Assembly (NCBI GenBank): GCA_033297075.1
Contig: MU858077.1
Coordinates: 225,041-289,040, forward strand
Source of the DNA: Rhypophila decipiens
Taxonomy: Eukaryota; Ascomycota; Sordariomycetes; Sordariales; Naviculisporaceae
Direction of reading: 5' to 3'
DNA length: 64,000 bases
Shown: positions 14,526 through 26,529 of the stretch, one piece after another
How positions within the stretch are numbered: position 1 is the first letter of the stretch
How the letters are laid out: each line of letters opens with the position of its first letter
Notes under the pieces: model-generated
The model's input: only the letters and a program-made list of their open reading frames with translations
Told to the model about the DNA's origin: nothing
The model's database searches: none
Program-made: the position numbers and the translations under genes

Positions 14526-15350
14526 ATGGCTTCATCGTCGACTCCTGCAACGCCCCTCCTCTAGTACGTGATGCCCTATTTCCCCCGCCCCCATCAAGAG
14601 ACAGTCTTCTCGTACTCGACCAGGAAACATGCTCAGCCTCGTACTGCAAAATGCTAACCCACCGGCCGCAGCTCCTGCATCGCGCACAACTCCACAATCC
14701 TCGCCGAATGCACCACCTCAGCCTCAAGCCAGACCTCCAGCCTGGCCTCCCTGGTCCTCCCAAAGATTGAGCACAAGACGCCGCAAAAGCTCACCTACAG
14801 CCACGGGTCCTACCACATCCACTTCATCGCCGAGGCCCCCTCGGAGCACTCCAGCAGTTCGCCCTCAGCAGGCGGCCTCACTTTCCTGGTCGTAGCCGAG
14901 AGCAGTCTAGGCCGACGCATCTCGTTCGGCTTCCTGGTCGAGATCCGCGACCGCTTCCTGGCCAAATACCCGCCCGAGACGACCGACTTCGGCGACCTGC
15001 CCAACTATGGCGCGGGCGCATTCAACGGCGAGCTGAGGGAATTGATGGTGGAGTTTGGCACGACCGAGCAAGGGCGGGAAGATGCCTTCTCCAATGTCCA
15101 GCGCGAGATTGACGACGTCCGGGGTATCATGACGAGGAATATTGAAGGCTTGTTGGAGCGCGGGGAGAGGATGGATTTGCTAGTGGACAAGACGGACCGG
15201 CTGGGTGGGAGCGCGAGGGAGTTCCGGGTCCGTAGTAGGGGCTTGAAACGCAGGATGTGGTGGAAGAACGTCAAGCTCATGAGCTTGCTTGCCTTGGTTT
15301 TGTGCTTGATTATTCTGGCGGTGGTGATTTCCGTCAAGAACAGTTTTTGA
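14526..15350 (+). CDS. Longin-domain R-SNARE, VAMP7/Nyv1-like synaptobrevin (2 exons)
   Basis: This is a vesicle/vacuole R-SNARE with a tail anchor. Predicted exons are 14526-14563 and 14672-15350 (238 aa). Exon 1 encodes MASSSTPATPLL and ends before GTACGT. A CTAAC branch site and an acceptor at 14671 restore LLYSCIAHNSTILAECTT, the typical longin beginning. The SNARE motif includes NIEGLLERGERMDLLVDKT, carrying the zero-layer Arg of R-SNAREs. One C-terminal membrane segment follows (LMSLLALVLCLIILAVVI) with a six-residue lumenal end. A Ser-rich insert in the longin domain (EHSSSSPSAGG) is a species-level loop. The role in fusion at vacuole or endosome is inferred from the family. It shares a divergent promoter with SUV3. 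Confidence 0.92.
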
Positions 15351-16704
15351 GATTGAGTCGGGGAATATTGTGACGGCGCTTGTCTGAGTTGATCCTTCTT
15401 TTTTGGCGTTCACGGGTACCTGGCACTTTTGGTTCGTGTTCTTGTGCGCATGTTGGAATTCAGACCAGGAGGGCGGTCCACAAATCAAGAATGTAACCAC
15501 CTATTCTGCTCTTTTTTTATGTCATTATATCATTGCTGCAGTCTCTGTCACCGGCCTTACGCAACGAAACCATGATCTTTTATATCATCATCGTCAAGCC
15601 AAGTGTGCTTCTTTCTATTCCTAGTCTTCGGTCGGTCTGTCGTTGAACATGTACACAGAGCCATTGCAATTTCGCACTTGACAAGCTCAGGTCATTATGG
15701 TCCACGCCCCTATCTGATCAAGCTTCTCCGTTGGATATAAGTTTTCAGCAAGCCATGCTTGATGGTTCACCAGAGCCCATGTATTCCTTTACCGACGACA
15801 TTATCGGCCTCCCCTGGACAGGTACTAACTACTAACTGCCAGATTATACACCAGGTAAACACATGCCCAGAAAAGGATGGAATATAAACCCCAAGTTCCT
15901 CCCTCCTCATAACCTCGACGGTCGCTGCGATGTCGTATCCTGGTAGATATACCCATGTGCCACGGGGTTAATCGCCTGCGGCTGGGGCTGTTGTTGCGCA
16001 ACATGTATCCTCTGGTGCTGCTGAGCCCGCAGTTTATCTGTGAAGAAGACGGGGTGGCAGTGTGATGAGTTGTGTACTGGTGCCGGTACTGGCGATAATT
16101 GTTGGTGGAGGTGGGGATGATATGGTCCAACGACCGCGGCGGCATGCGCCGAGTTTGTGGTGGAGGCCATTTGTAAATTTTGCTGACTTTACTGTTTTCT
16201 TCTTCTCCTTGACTGTTGTGGTTTTGATGTCCAAATCCAAACAACCTCAGCTTGGTGAGCTTTAGGGATACCGGCCCGGGATAGGGCGGGGGAATAATAT
16301 TCGTGTTTGTTTGGGCTTGCTGAATGGCTTGCCCCTCGCACAGGGACAGACTTGAGGCGAAAATGAATCGGGCGTGTAAAGTTAACACAGGGTTGATACC
16401 TTGTATAGGTAGATAGGTTGTGAAGTCTGAGTGAGGCACCTAGTCCCCTAGCAGCTTATAAACGTCATTATTCACGTGAAGTTGCCGCGGGAGTCAATTG
16501 AGCAGAGGCCCCGCAGCGGGCTCGGGCCCGCAACTGCTGCCGCGAACCAAAGACGAGCTCGGATTGTCAATCTCCCCCACATTTCGCCCAAGCGTTGTTC
16601 AGCACCAAGGGAAACATCGCATGCTGTGGTACCGAAGACTCGGATGAAAATATGGGACTTGAGACTGAATAATTAGTATAGAGGTAGGGTAATACCCGAC
16701 CGCT
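15351..16704. other. Intergenic between SNARE and ENV9-like genes
   Basis: About 1.35 kb. It contains one weak candidate small gene on the minus strand (15907-16170). The rest shows only short open frames without similarity that I recognise. Confidence 0.5.
15907..16170 (-). CDS. Possible small His/Gln/Pro-rich protein (87 aa), unconfirmed
   Basis: The frame starts MASTTNSAHAAAVVG from an ATG with a favourable CAAATGG context and ends QDTTSQRPSRL. It is rich in His, Gln and Pro, and its codon use looks plausible. There is no recognised domain, signal peptide or membrane segment. An overlapping 204-codon frame on the same strand argues that open frames here can arise by chance from composition. 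It could be noncoding or part of an unrecognised spliced gene. Confidence 0.3.
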   Translation of the reverse strand: MASTTNSAHAAAVVGPYHPHLHQQLSPVPAPVHNSSHCHPVFFTDKLRAQQHQRIHVAQQQPQPQAINPVAHGYIYQDTTSQRPSRL

Positions 16705-18003
16705 TTATTTTGACTTTGCCGACTTTGATTTCTTCCCATCCTTATTCCCCTTTGCCTTTTCCTTTTCTTTCTCCTTTTCCTTTTGGGCCTTCTTTGCTCT
16801 CCCTTTGGCAATCGTTTCAAGCAGAGCGTCAATCTCTTCCACCTTTTCCGCTTCTCTTGCTTCTTCTTGCTTCATCTCCTCTGCCTTCTTCGCTTTCGCC
16901 CTCTTAAGAGCCGCTTCCTTCTCGGCCTTCTCAATCAACTTGTCGCTACTTTCCCACAGTTTCTTTGCCACCTCCTCATCGCAGACATCCTTTCTCGCAT
17001 AGTCGACTTGGATGCACTCCTTGACCATCTTGCCCCCGGCATTCCGACCAGGCCCCATACTCGAATCCATGACAGTAAACAAGATAGACTGCGCCCCCAT
17101 GTTTGCACTCTTGAGTAACAGCCACCATATCGGGTACATGAGAATATAGATGAAGAGGCCCCATATGGTTCCGCGGGAGAGCCAGCGCATCGTTCCTGGT
17201 GTCCTGGTAAAGCCCGGATCCGCCAAGATGACCCTGGCATTCATGGGCAACTGGTCCGGGCGTTTGTATGCATCCAGGTGCTTCTGATATGCACACGCAA
17301 ATACCATCAACGCCAATTTACTCCTCGCGTATGCGCCCTTTGGTGACCAGGTATTCTTTTCAAGCGCCTTGTCCAGCGGTGGGGAGGATATGTAGGAAGA
17401 ACACGTCGTCACGACGATGCGTACGTCGCGGTCGAATGGCTGAGCCCGGATCGCTGGGCTCAGAATCCCTAGCAAATGAAAATTGGCCAGGTAGTTGACC
17501 ATCCATGTTGTCTCGATCCCTTCGGCTGTTTCTTTTCGTGCACCGCCGGGGGGAGTCATGGTCGCAGCGCCGAGGATGATGGCGTCGAGACGTCGCGGCG
17601 GTGAGTTGTCGACCCAGCGAGTCGCAAACTGTCGGATGCTATGGAGAGAGCTTAGATCGACTTGCTCGGCATAGATGAATTGGTTTTCGGTGCGCTCCCG
17701 CATATCCTCGACAAACTCTATGAGGAAGGGATCGGATGGTGACTGGTGTGTGAGAAGGACGACCTGTGCGCCTCGTTTCGCGAGCTCGTATGTTGTAACA
17801 GCACCAATTCCTGATGTTCCGCCAGTCATCAAAATCACGCGCCCGTGGAGGTTCTTTTCTGCCTTGTTGGTGGCGCCCGCGCTGTACCATTTCGTCAAGG
17901 CGAGGGCTCCGATAGAGCTCGTCCATTTGACCAGTGTCCATGCCTCTGGCATCCAATCCGGCGGACCCTCAAGGAGAACGTGTGTTAAAAACGGAATCGG
18001 CAT
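16705..18003 (-). CDS. Short-chain dehydrogenase, ENV9-like, with Lys-rich C-terminal tail
   Basis: A single-exon gene of 432 aa. It has an NAD(P)-binding Rossmann motif TGGTSGIG near residue 60, a catalytic Ser region (TTCSSYIS) and the catalytic pair in YARSK (YxxxK). The usual NNAG is replaced by LGAA, as in divergent SDRs. Two hydrophobic segments (the N-terminal region, and WGLFIYILMYPIWWLLL after the catalytic core) suggest membrane association. This resembles yeast Env9 and retinol-dehydrogenase-like SDRs on lipid droplets or vacuole. The last roughly 90 residues are a Lys/Glu/Ala-rich coiled coil. The substrate is unknown. It is divergent from the G-patch gene with 411 bp between starts. 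Confidence 0.82.
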   Translation of the reverse strand: MPIPFLTHVLLEGPPDWMPEAWTLVKWTSSIGALALTKWYSAGATNKAEKNLHGRVILMTGGTSGIGAVTTYELAKRGAQVVLLTHQSPSDPFLIEFVEDMRERTENQFIYAEQVDLSSLHSIRQFATRWVDNSPPRRLDAIILGAATMTPPGGARKETAEGIETTWMVNYLANFHLLGILSPAIRAQPFDRDVRIVVTTCSSYISSPPLDKALEKNTWSPKGAYARSKLALMVFACAYQKHLDAYKRPDQLPMNARVILADPGFTRTPGTMRWLSRGTIWGLFIYILMYPIWWLLLKSANMGAQSILFTVMDSSMGPGRNAGGKMVKECIQVDYARKDVCDEEVAKKLWESSDKLIEKAEKEAALKRAKAKKAEEMKQEEAREAEKVEEIDALLETIAKGRAKKAQKEKEKEKEKAKGNKDGKKSKSAKSK

Positions 18004-18414
18004 GTTGATTCAGTTGATTTGCAATATGTCCATCGGTGTTTGGGTGCGTGTCGCTGGAACTTGGGCAAAAGCTGCGACAGAACAACGTGCTCGAATCGGA
18101 TTCTGGCAGGGTTGATCCAATCGATAACAAATCAATTTCAGGGGCTGATTTCGGGAACGGGGCCGCAGTTGATGCTTGTGACGCTACGTCATTGGCCGCT
18201 CGACAACCGGGTTAGTTCGAGCTTCTGCACATCCACCACTAAATTTAGCTCACACTCACAGCGGGCGTCCGACTCGTGTCTGAAATCCGTTACCTTCCGG
18301 ACAACCATATGTCTCAAGCTGCCGCTTCATTCACCATTCCCTTTCAACATCGCGAGCGAAACAAACTTGACCCTTCCCAGCGGGTTTTTACGTTCTCACT
18401 TTGCAGATGAAGTA
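18004..18414. promoter_or_regulatory. Divergent promoter of ENV9-like and G-patch genes
   Basis: A 411-bp region between outward-facing starts. The plus-strand frame stays open through it, in phase with the G-patch protein, but the translated sequence looks like untranslated leader. Confidence 0.45.
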
Positions 18415-19269
18415 ATGGCAACAGACAACCAACCCCAGCCGCAAAAGGCTAGGATCCCTGAACGCGACGATATCAACGATGACGATTACGACAACGATAT
18501 TCCCCTCCAACACAGGCGCCCGTTCGGAACCAGACTTTTTCAAACGCAATTCATCGCCTTTGTGCCAGCCGCCGAAGCGACATACACATCCGAGCAGCAT
18601 AGCCAGGCAAAGGAGGAGGAAAAGAACAGCAGCGTACCCGAAATGTACCTAAACCTTGTACAATCCTCCAACAGTGGTTCCACCGGAAATAAACCCCCGA
18701 CTGTCAACAACCCCACCACCCAAGAGACCGGCCAAGAGGCAGAGGCAGAGCCGCAAATTCAAACAACAAGATGCCAGGTCTGTCAACGCTCGATACCCGT
18801 ATCCGAGCAAAAGGCGCACGAGACCTCCATCCCCCACCAAAGCCGCCTCGAGCACTCGCACCCGCCCTCAGCACTGAACAGAAACCGCATGGGACTCGCC
18901 TATCTCTCCGGACACGGATGGGATCCAGACGCGCGTAAAGGACTCGGCGCGTCGCACCAGGGAATCCAGTACCCGCTCAAGACGAAGGCCAAGGACGACA
19001 AGCTGGGCATCGGTATCAAGCTTCCCAACAAGAATCTGCCCCCGATGGGCGCAAAGAACAACGAGAGAAGCCAAGGTAAACTCCTTGGCGCCGGTCAGGT
19101 CAGGAAGCTGGTCAAAGAGGAGAAGCGCAAGCTAGAAAAGATTCGCAGGCAGTTGTTTGGGAACGATAAGCAGGAGAGGTATCTGGAGAAGGGGTCTGCT
19201 AACGGTGATACTAGTAATAAGCTGGATAGGTATCTCAGAAACCAAACACCTCCACCCGAAACCACGTAA
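18415..19269 (+). CDS. G-patch domain protein with C2H2-like knuckle (GPANK1-like)
   Basis: A single exon of 284 aa starting MATDNQPQPQ. I chose this ATG because the in-frame sequence upstream shows no domain and lies in the divergent promoter. An acidic N-terminus is followed by a zinc-knuckle-like CQVCQRSIPVSEQKAHETS..H motif (C-x2-C...H...H). A G-patch follows: NRMGLAYLSGHGWDPDARKGLG and then GIQYPLK. The tail is basic and helical (KLVKEEKRKLEKIRRQLFG). G-patches activate DEAH-box RNA helicases or bind RNA, so a role in splicing or ribosome biogenesis is likely, but the partner is unknown. Confidence 0.85.
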   Translation: MATDNQPQPQKARIPERDDINDDDYDNDIPLQHRRPFGTRLFQTQFIAFVPAAEATYTSEQHSQAKEEEKNSSVPEMYLNLVQSSNSGSTGNKPPTVNNPTTQETGQEAEAEPQIQTTRCQVCQRSIPVSEQKAHETSIPHQSRLEHSHPPSALNRNRMGLAYLSGHGWDPDARKGLGASHQGIQYPLKTKAKDDKLGIGIKLPNKNLPPMGAKNNERSQGKLLGAGQVRKLVKEEKRKLEKIRRQLFGNDKQERYLEKGSANGDTSNKLDRYLRNQTPPPETT

Positions 19270-19556
19270 CAGAAACATTAAACAATACAAAATACATGCA
19301 CAGTACGTAAACTAAGTAAATCCCCTCTAATATAAGGTCTATAGATATTAAATAAACTGCTTACGGGTCTACCCTTTTGGTTATGCGATTTATATAGTCT
19401 AAACTAGAAAAGAAAAGGAACAAGAAAACCCCCTTTTAACGCCTCCATTTCCCCGCCCGTTTTAAATAAACCTCGATATGCAAACATGGTCGAAAGGCAT
19501 AGCTCTATCATGAAAAGATCAGACACACAAACAAGATGAGAGTTCTGCCGTATATC

Positions 19557-22500
19557 TTAACCAGACATGACAAGCGCCAACAAGGCCATACGACAATAGA
19601 GACCATATCTCATCTAGAAACGAAACTGTCAGCATGTGCTCTCGGGGATGAATGGGATCAATGGAAAACTCACCTGTCTAAAGTAGGCAGCCCGGCTGTC
19701 AAAGTCAACCTCCTCCGCAACTTCATCGTTCCTTGGCAACGGGTGCAGCACAACCATGCTCTTCTTAGCGTGCTTGAGTGTCCTGTTGTTGATCCTGTAT
19801 GAATTCTTGACTCTCTCATACTCGTCAAGGTCAGGGAACCTTTCCTTCTGGACGCGAGTGCAGTACAGCACGTCACTTCTCGCCAGGATCTCGGGCATCA
19901 ACTCCTCCGACTCGCAGAGCAGCTGGCCTGCTGCTACCAGTTGGTTGCGGACATTCTTCGGCAAGGCAAGCGACTTGGGCGAGACGAGCTGGACCTTGAC
20001 TTGGTAGTGGCGTAGTAGATAGACCAAGGAGTGCACCGGACGGCCGTAGAGCAGGTCACCAACAAAGGTGATAGTAAGACCCTGAACCGTCCCCAGTTCC
20101 TCACGGATCGTATACAGGTCGAGGAAAGCCTGTGTAGGGTGCTCCTTGCTTCCGTTACCGCCATTGATGACGGGCACAGGGCTGAAACGTCTGGCCACAT
20201 CGACAGACTTCTCATCGGGATGACGAAGGACAATGGCATCACCATAGCAAGCAAGTGTGCGGATCGTATCCTGAAGAGTCTCACCCTTTTGGACCGACGA
20301 GCTTGATGTGTCAATGGCTACTGTCTTCCCTCCTAGGCGTTGCATCGCAGTGTCGAAAGATGCCGACGTTCTGGTAGAAGGCTCGTAGAACAACGTGCAA
20401 AGCACGCGGCCACGAAGAATATCCAAGACGCCCTGACGTTCCACGCCTAGACGCATCTCCTGGGCGACGGTGAACAAGAGATGTAGGTCTGAACGCGAGT
20501 ATTCGGACACGGACAGCACATGGGACCTCTTGAAGGGAGATGGTCCCGCAAGCAGTCCCTGGATAGACGAACTCACAAGGGGTTGCAGGCCCAAGGCATT
20601 ATTGGCAAACTCATCGGCGGCGGTACCCCTGCTGGGAGACAAGGGCGATGTGAAGGACTCGTGCTTGGAACGCAGGCCCATGGGGCGAGGCCCAAGTAGG
20701 GACTGGCGTCTCATATCGAGAGGCGTTTCTGGCACAGTTGAAGCAGGTCTAATGGCGGGAGAAGAGACGACGGGGAGAGGCATTGCTCCGTGCGTGGACA
20801 TGTCTGTACCCTTGGGGGGGGCGGGAAGAGGGGAGCCGTCAAGGCACACAACATGGTCCTGGAAAGTAACGCGCTGGACAGCACCCCGCATCACCTTCCC
20901 GGTAAACGGAGACCAGTTCTTGGCCATCGGCACGGCATAAGGCCGATCAATCTCCACCTCCAAGGTGGTGTTGACCTGGTCATGGAGCTCGAAGATGTGG
21001 ATAGGGTTCTGGTGAAGACGGAGTTTGATGTCGTCAATGGTGAGCTTACCCTCAGTAACCGAGGTAAGGAGCAGCGGGAGCGCGTCTGAGATACCAACGG
21101 CAGCATCGGTGGTCTTCTTCAGGAAGTGAGCAAGCTGGTAAGGCAGACTTCCCACGGAAAACACATCAATGGTCTCCAAGTGCTCCCAGAGCGCCGCCTG
21201 GTCTTCGGCAGTGGGCAAGAAGTGGCAGCCTGGATAGTCCTTCTGAGAGAGGTACAGCGAGTAGATGGACACGTCGCAGGTGACCTTCAGGCCCTTCTCC
21301 TTTGAAAGGGCGATAAGCCCGATGTCTTCCTTGGTAGTGACGGCCGTCACGTGGATGCGGCGATTGTGCAGGCTTGCGAGGAGGAGAATGGAGGCAAGGT
21401 CACTCGTCCTGGCATCGGTGATGATGGGCTTGTGAGTAGGCCAAGCGTCGAAGTGAGCCTGCACAGCAGCCACCTTTCCGATGTTGTCCGAGAGGGTGTT
21501 GAACGGAATGAATAGAGAGCCCACATCACCCGTGACGTGGCTGATCTGGTTGGCATTGGTCGACGTGGCAGTGACCGAGAAGTTGTAATCACAGAAGCCT
21601 CCACGCTTGCTGTTCTGCTGGGCTGCCTTCAAGGTGACTGCATCGGTAATATCACCGTCAATGCCGACAGGCATGATGCGAATCATGCTGAAGCCAGCAG
21701 CAATCGATGCCTTTGTAACATTGTACAGGTCCAGGCTGCCAGGAGTGACAAGCCCTGGAACGAATGCTGCAATGTTGATCAAGCCAGGCAGCTGGACGGT
21801 GCGATGGCTTGTCTGGTAATCGCGGAGACTGATCTCGAGCTCGAAATGTCTGGCCATGGCCTCCACCAATATCTTGGCATTCTTGACGTTTGTCACCAGA
21901 GGAATCTGGTAGTCCACCGCCATACGACGAGTCTGGTATCCCTTGCTGATGTAATTGGCAGGGCGTCTATACTTGTTCTTGGAGGGCAGGTTGATGTACA
22001 TATCGATCATGTTCTTGGCCAGATGCTGCGTGAGAGAGAACTCGGACTTCTGGTTGTCTTCTTCTTCGCCCAGGACCTCAAGGTATTGGACGGGAACATT
22101 ATGTGCCTGGAGGAAATCAGCAGTTCCTGCCGTCGCGAAGAGCTTGTAGCCGAGCTTCTGAAGCTTCACAACCGACGGGAGAATCTCCATCTTGTCGTTG
22201 AAGGATCCAATCGAAAGCAGGATGTTGCTCTTGGGGATCTTGAATCCGGTCGAGACGAGAGCCTTCAGGTAGGCCTCGTACTTGTCAGCTCCAAACGAAG
22301 CCACTTCACCAGTCGAGGCCATCTCAACACCGAGAACTGGGTCGGCACCAGACAGACGAGAGAAGCTGAACTGGGGGACCTTGACACCGACACAGTTGGG
22401 AGGGCACTCGGTGGGCGGGTACTCGTCGAAAGGAATGCCCATGATGGCCTTGGTGGCCATCTCGATGAGGTCCACCCCCATGACTTTGGAAACGAATGGG

Positions 22501-25500
22501 AACGAGCGCGAAGCGCGAACATTGCATTCGATAACCTTGATATCGTTGTCCTTGGCAATGAATTGAATGTTGAAGGGTCCAGTAACATTGAGAGCCTGAC
22601 CAATCTTCCGGGTGGCCTCCTCGATACGTTCGATGGTCGTCTTCTCAAGATCCTGCGGCGGAAGGATGAGAGTGGCATCACCAGAGTGAACACCAGCATT
22701 CTCGACATGCTCCGAAATGAAGTGTCCGACAACCTTTCCGTCCTTGGCAACAGCATCCATTTCGATCTCCTTGGCGTTCTCGATATACTTGGTAATGACA
22801 ACTGGGTGTTCACGAGACACCTCGGCAGCTTGTTGAAGGTAGGACTCGAGATCGGCCTCGGAGTAGACTGTGTTCATGGCAGCACCCGAGAGAACATATG
22901 ACGGTCGGACCAGGACGGGGAAATCCACTTTCTGGCAGAAAGCCTTGGCCTCCTCAAAGCTGGTCAGCTCTTTCCATGTGGGCTGGTCGACACCAATACG
23001 GTCGAGCATCCGAGAGAACTTGTAACGGTTCTCTGCGTTGTCAATCATCTCAGGAGAAGTTCCAAGGACCTTGACGCCCGCACGGAGAAGGGGCAGAGCG
23101 ATGTTGTTGGGCGTCTGACCACCCATAGCTCCCAAGACACCCTGGGAAGACTCCATCTGGTAGATATCCAGCACCGTCTCGAGGTTGATATTCTCAAAGT
23201 ACAGTTTGTCGGCCTCGTCGTAGTCGGTAGAGACGGTTTCGGGGTTGTACTGTTATCATTGTTAGCATCTGTTCTCGCAAGTGCATGCCGAGAGCACATG
23301 CCGGCCGTCTCGGAGGACAGGCGGGTCAAGAGAGAGGGCGATAACAACAAAAAAGAAAAAAAAAAGAAAAGTACACTTACGTTGACCATGATGGTCTTGA
23401 AGCCAGTCTCCCTCAGAGTGCGGATGGCCCTGACTGAACACCAATCGAACTCGACCGACGACCCGATACGGTAAACACCCGAACCAAGAACCATCACGCC
23501 TCGGTCTTCAAAAGAGACATCGTGCTCAGAGCCGTTGTAGGTGAGGTAGAGGTAGTTGGTGAAAGCCGGGAACTCGGCAGCAACAGTGTCAATCTGCTTC
23601 ACAAATGGTGTGATACCAGCCTCGAGACGCATCCGTCGCACGGCAAGCTCGTTGGAGTCCCAGAACTTGGCCAACTGGCGATCGCAGAAACCAAGCTGCT
23701 TGGCCTCGCGGAGAATGTCTGGACGACCGGCGATATCCGCGGCTCTCAAGCTGCTCATGCGCTTCTCAAAGTCGCTCAAGCCCTTTAGCTTGTTCAGGAA
23801 CCACTTATCGATCTTGGTCAGCTCCCAGATTCTGTCCACCGAATAGCCAGCATGCATGGCATTGGCAATCGCGAACAGACGCTGGTCGGACGGGGTCTGG
23901 AGCTCATCGTCGATGCGCATGAGGGCCGATGTTGTCTCGCTGAAACCCAAGTTATGAAAGTCAATAGCTCTGATAGCCTTTTGAATGGCTTCTTCGAAGG
24001 TCCGACCAATGCTCATTACCTCGCCGATGCTCTTCATGGAGGATCCAAGCTGAGTCGACACTCTGGTGAACTTCTTCAGGTCCCAGCGAGGCATCTTAAC
24101 AACAACATAATCGAGCGAAGGCTCGAAGCAGGCGCACGTCACCTTCGTCACGGTGTTGGAGATATCCTTGAGGGCAATGCCAAGACCCAGTTTCGCCGCG
24201 ATGAAGGCCAGGGGGTAGCCGGTCGCCTTTGAAGCCAACGCCGACGATCTGGACAATCGAGCGTTGACCTCGATGATGCAATACTCCCTGGAGAAGGGAT
24301 TGAGCGCGTACTGGATATTGCACTCACCGACAACGCCGAGGTGACGAATCACATTGACGGCCGTGGTTCGGAGCATGTTGTAATCCTCGTCAGACAGAGT
24401 CTGAGACGGCGCTACGACAATCGAGTCACCCGTGTGAATGCCCAGGGGATCAAAGTTCTCCATGTTGCAAACGGTGATGCAATTGTCCTGGGCGTCTCTC
24501 ACAACCTCATACTCGATCTCCTTCCAGCCCTTCATGCTGCGCTCGATCAGCACCTGAGGACTGGCGGCGAAGGCCTTGTTGCAAAGGTCGATAAGCTCGG
24601 CTTCGTTATACGCGAAGCCACTCCCAAGACCGCCGAGGGCGTAGGCGGCACGAACAATAACCGGGAAACCAATATCCTTGACCACGAGGATAGCCTCCTC
24701 GACATTGCTGGCCGAGGCAGACTTGGCGCACTTCTCGCCAATCGACTCCATGCTCCGAGCAAAGAGCTCACGATCTTCGGTGGTGATGATGGTGTCAATT
24801 GGTGTTCCCAGCACTCTGACTCCGAGCTCCTCGAACTCGTCCTTGAGCTGGATACCGACCGAGAGGGCCGTCTGTCCGCCAAAAGTGCAGTAGATGGCGT
24901 CGGGTCGCTCATACTTGATGACTTTGCGAACAAAGTCGGCGTTGACAGGAAGGAAATACACCTTGTCGGCCAGACCCTTTGAGGTCTGGATGGTAGCGAT
25001 ATTTGGGTTGATCAAGATGGTATATATACCCTCCTCCTTGAGGGCCTTAATCGCCTGACTACCAGAGTAATCGAACTCTCCGGCCTGACCGATACTGAGA
25101 CCACCGCTCCCCAAAACAAGGACCTTCTTGACCGAGACGCGAGGATGAAGCCTGTTATTCTCCTCGACTGTTCCACCAGGAAACCTGACGCCCTTCTTGA
25201 GCAGGCTGCTGTCAGCCGCGCACTGAACCACGGTGGAGATGAAGACGTCGAAGAGGAATTCAGTATCCCGAGGTCCAGGTGTGCTCTCGGGATGGAACTG
25301 AACACTGAAGTGCGGCCTGTCGACGTGCATGATACCCTCGTTGCTGCCATCATTGGCGTTGACGAAGAGTTCTTGCCAGCCGTTGGGCAATGTGCTAGCG
25401 TCTACCGCATAACCATGGTTCTGCGAGGTGATGTGACATTTACCAGTCACCATGCTTGTGCAGGGAATATTGTGACCGCGGTTTCCGAACTTCATCTTTT

Positions 25501-26529
25501 GCGTTCTGGCTCCGACGGATCTAGCGAGCAGCTGGTGGCCCAAGCAAATACCGAAGATGGGCGTATGGTTCTCTTCGACGGCCGAGGCGATGCGGTTCAC
25601 GGTGGTTTCCATGACGGCGGGGTCACCAGGACCGTTGGAGATGAACAAACCATCGTAGTCCTTGCCAGCAAGGGCGGGGAAGTCGTAGTCCCAGGGGCAC
25701 ACCAAGACTTCGACACCGCGCTTGAGGAAGCATCTCAGCTGGTTGTATTTCATACCGACATCGAGACAGAGGATGCGAATGGGGCGCCCTGAAGGGTGCT
25801 TGAGGGCGGTCTTGGGGTCGGGCTGGTATAGTTTGGGAGCGGCGATGGACACTTTAAAGATGTCAGCATTGGAACAGCTCGAATAGGGCGCACTGAAAAG
25901 GACTTACCCTCTGCCACGAGGTTCTTCTGATTGGGGTCGAGCCACTCGACCTCTTCGAAATAGGGACGCCAATCCTCAGCGCCGACCTGCAGCGCGGAAT
26001 GAGCGCCATTGGCAGTCCCGTTGGTAAGATCTTGCTTCTGAAGAAGCATCCGACCCATCATGCTTCCCTTTTGACGAATGCGCTTCGTCAAAGCACGTGT
26101 GTCGACGCCGTACATGGCGGGAATCCCCTGTTCCTTGAGCCATGTCCCGAGCGAGGATGTGGCCAGAAAGTGGGAGAAGTCCTCCCCCGCATAGGAGGAG
26201 GTGACGAGGCCAGCAATGTGAATCTGGCTGGACTCGAAGTGCGCAGGAAGGTCGCCGAGGAGCTCGTCCAGAGTCTCTCTAGAGGGAACACCGTAGTTTC
26301 CGACCAAGGGGAAGGTGATGACGAGAATTTGGCCTCTGTACGAAGGGTCGGTGATCGATTCGGGGTAGCCAACCATGCCAGTCTGGAAAACCAGTTCTCC
26401 GGCGATGCTCTTCTTCGCACCAAAGTTGAAGCCCTGGTAGACGGAGCCATCCTGAAGCTCAAGGCAGATGGCCGCATCATCTGCGCCCGCAATTGGTGCC
26501 GTAGCGGGGCGGAAGAGTTTGGCCGTCAT
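19557..26529 (-). CDS. URA2: Multifunctional CPSase/ATCase (URA2, pyrABCN), 4 exons
   Basis: This protein performs the first two steps of pyrimidine synthesis: carbamoyl phosphate from glutamine, then carbamoyl aspartate. Exons are 26529-25908, 25851-23381, 23249-19674 and 19613-19557 (2241 aa). The last exon supplies [18 protein letters not shown]. Domain order is: CPSase small subunit (1-200), GATase (about 233-420; catalytic Cys in GICLGHQ near 310, His-Glu in FHPE near 394-396), two ATP-grasp halves (about 450-1365), MGS-like regulatory domain (about 1366-1496), DHOase-like domain (about 1516-1836), Ser/Pro linker (about 1836-1936) and ATCase (STRTS near 1990, [11 protein letters not shown]). 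The DHOase-like part lacks the metal-binding HxH, as in fungal URA2, so a separate dihydroorotase must exist. The start is the first in-frame ATG. UTP feedback is known for the family. Confidence 0.97.

Noticed and set aside
15825..16439. 204-codon minus-strand open frame
   Set aside because: No domain, irregular composition, and it overlaps the slightly better 87-codon candidate in another frame. Neither has clear support.
21537..22901. 454-codon open frame on the plus strand opposite URA2
   Set aside because: It lies wholly antisense to conserved URA2 exon 3. Its sequence is the low-complexity reflection of G/C-rich third positions and has no domain.
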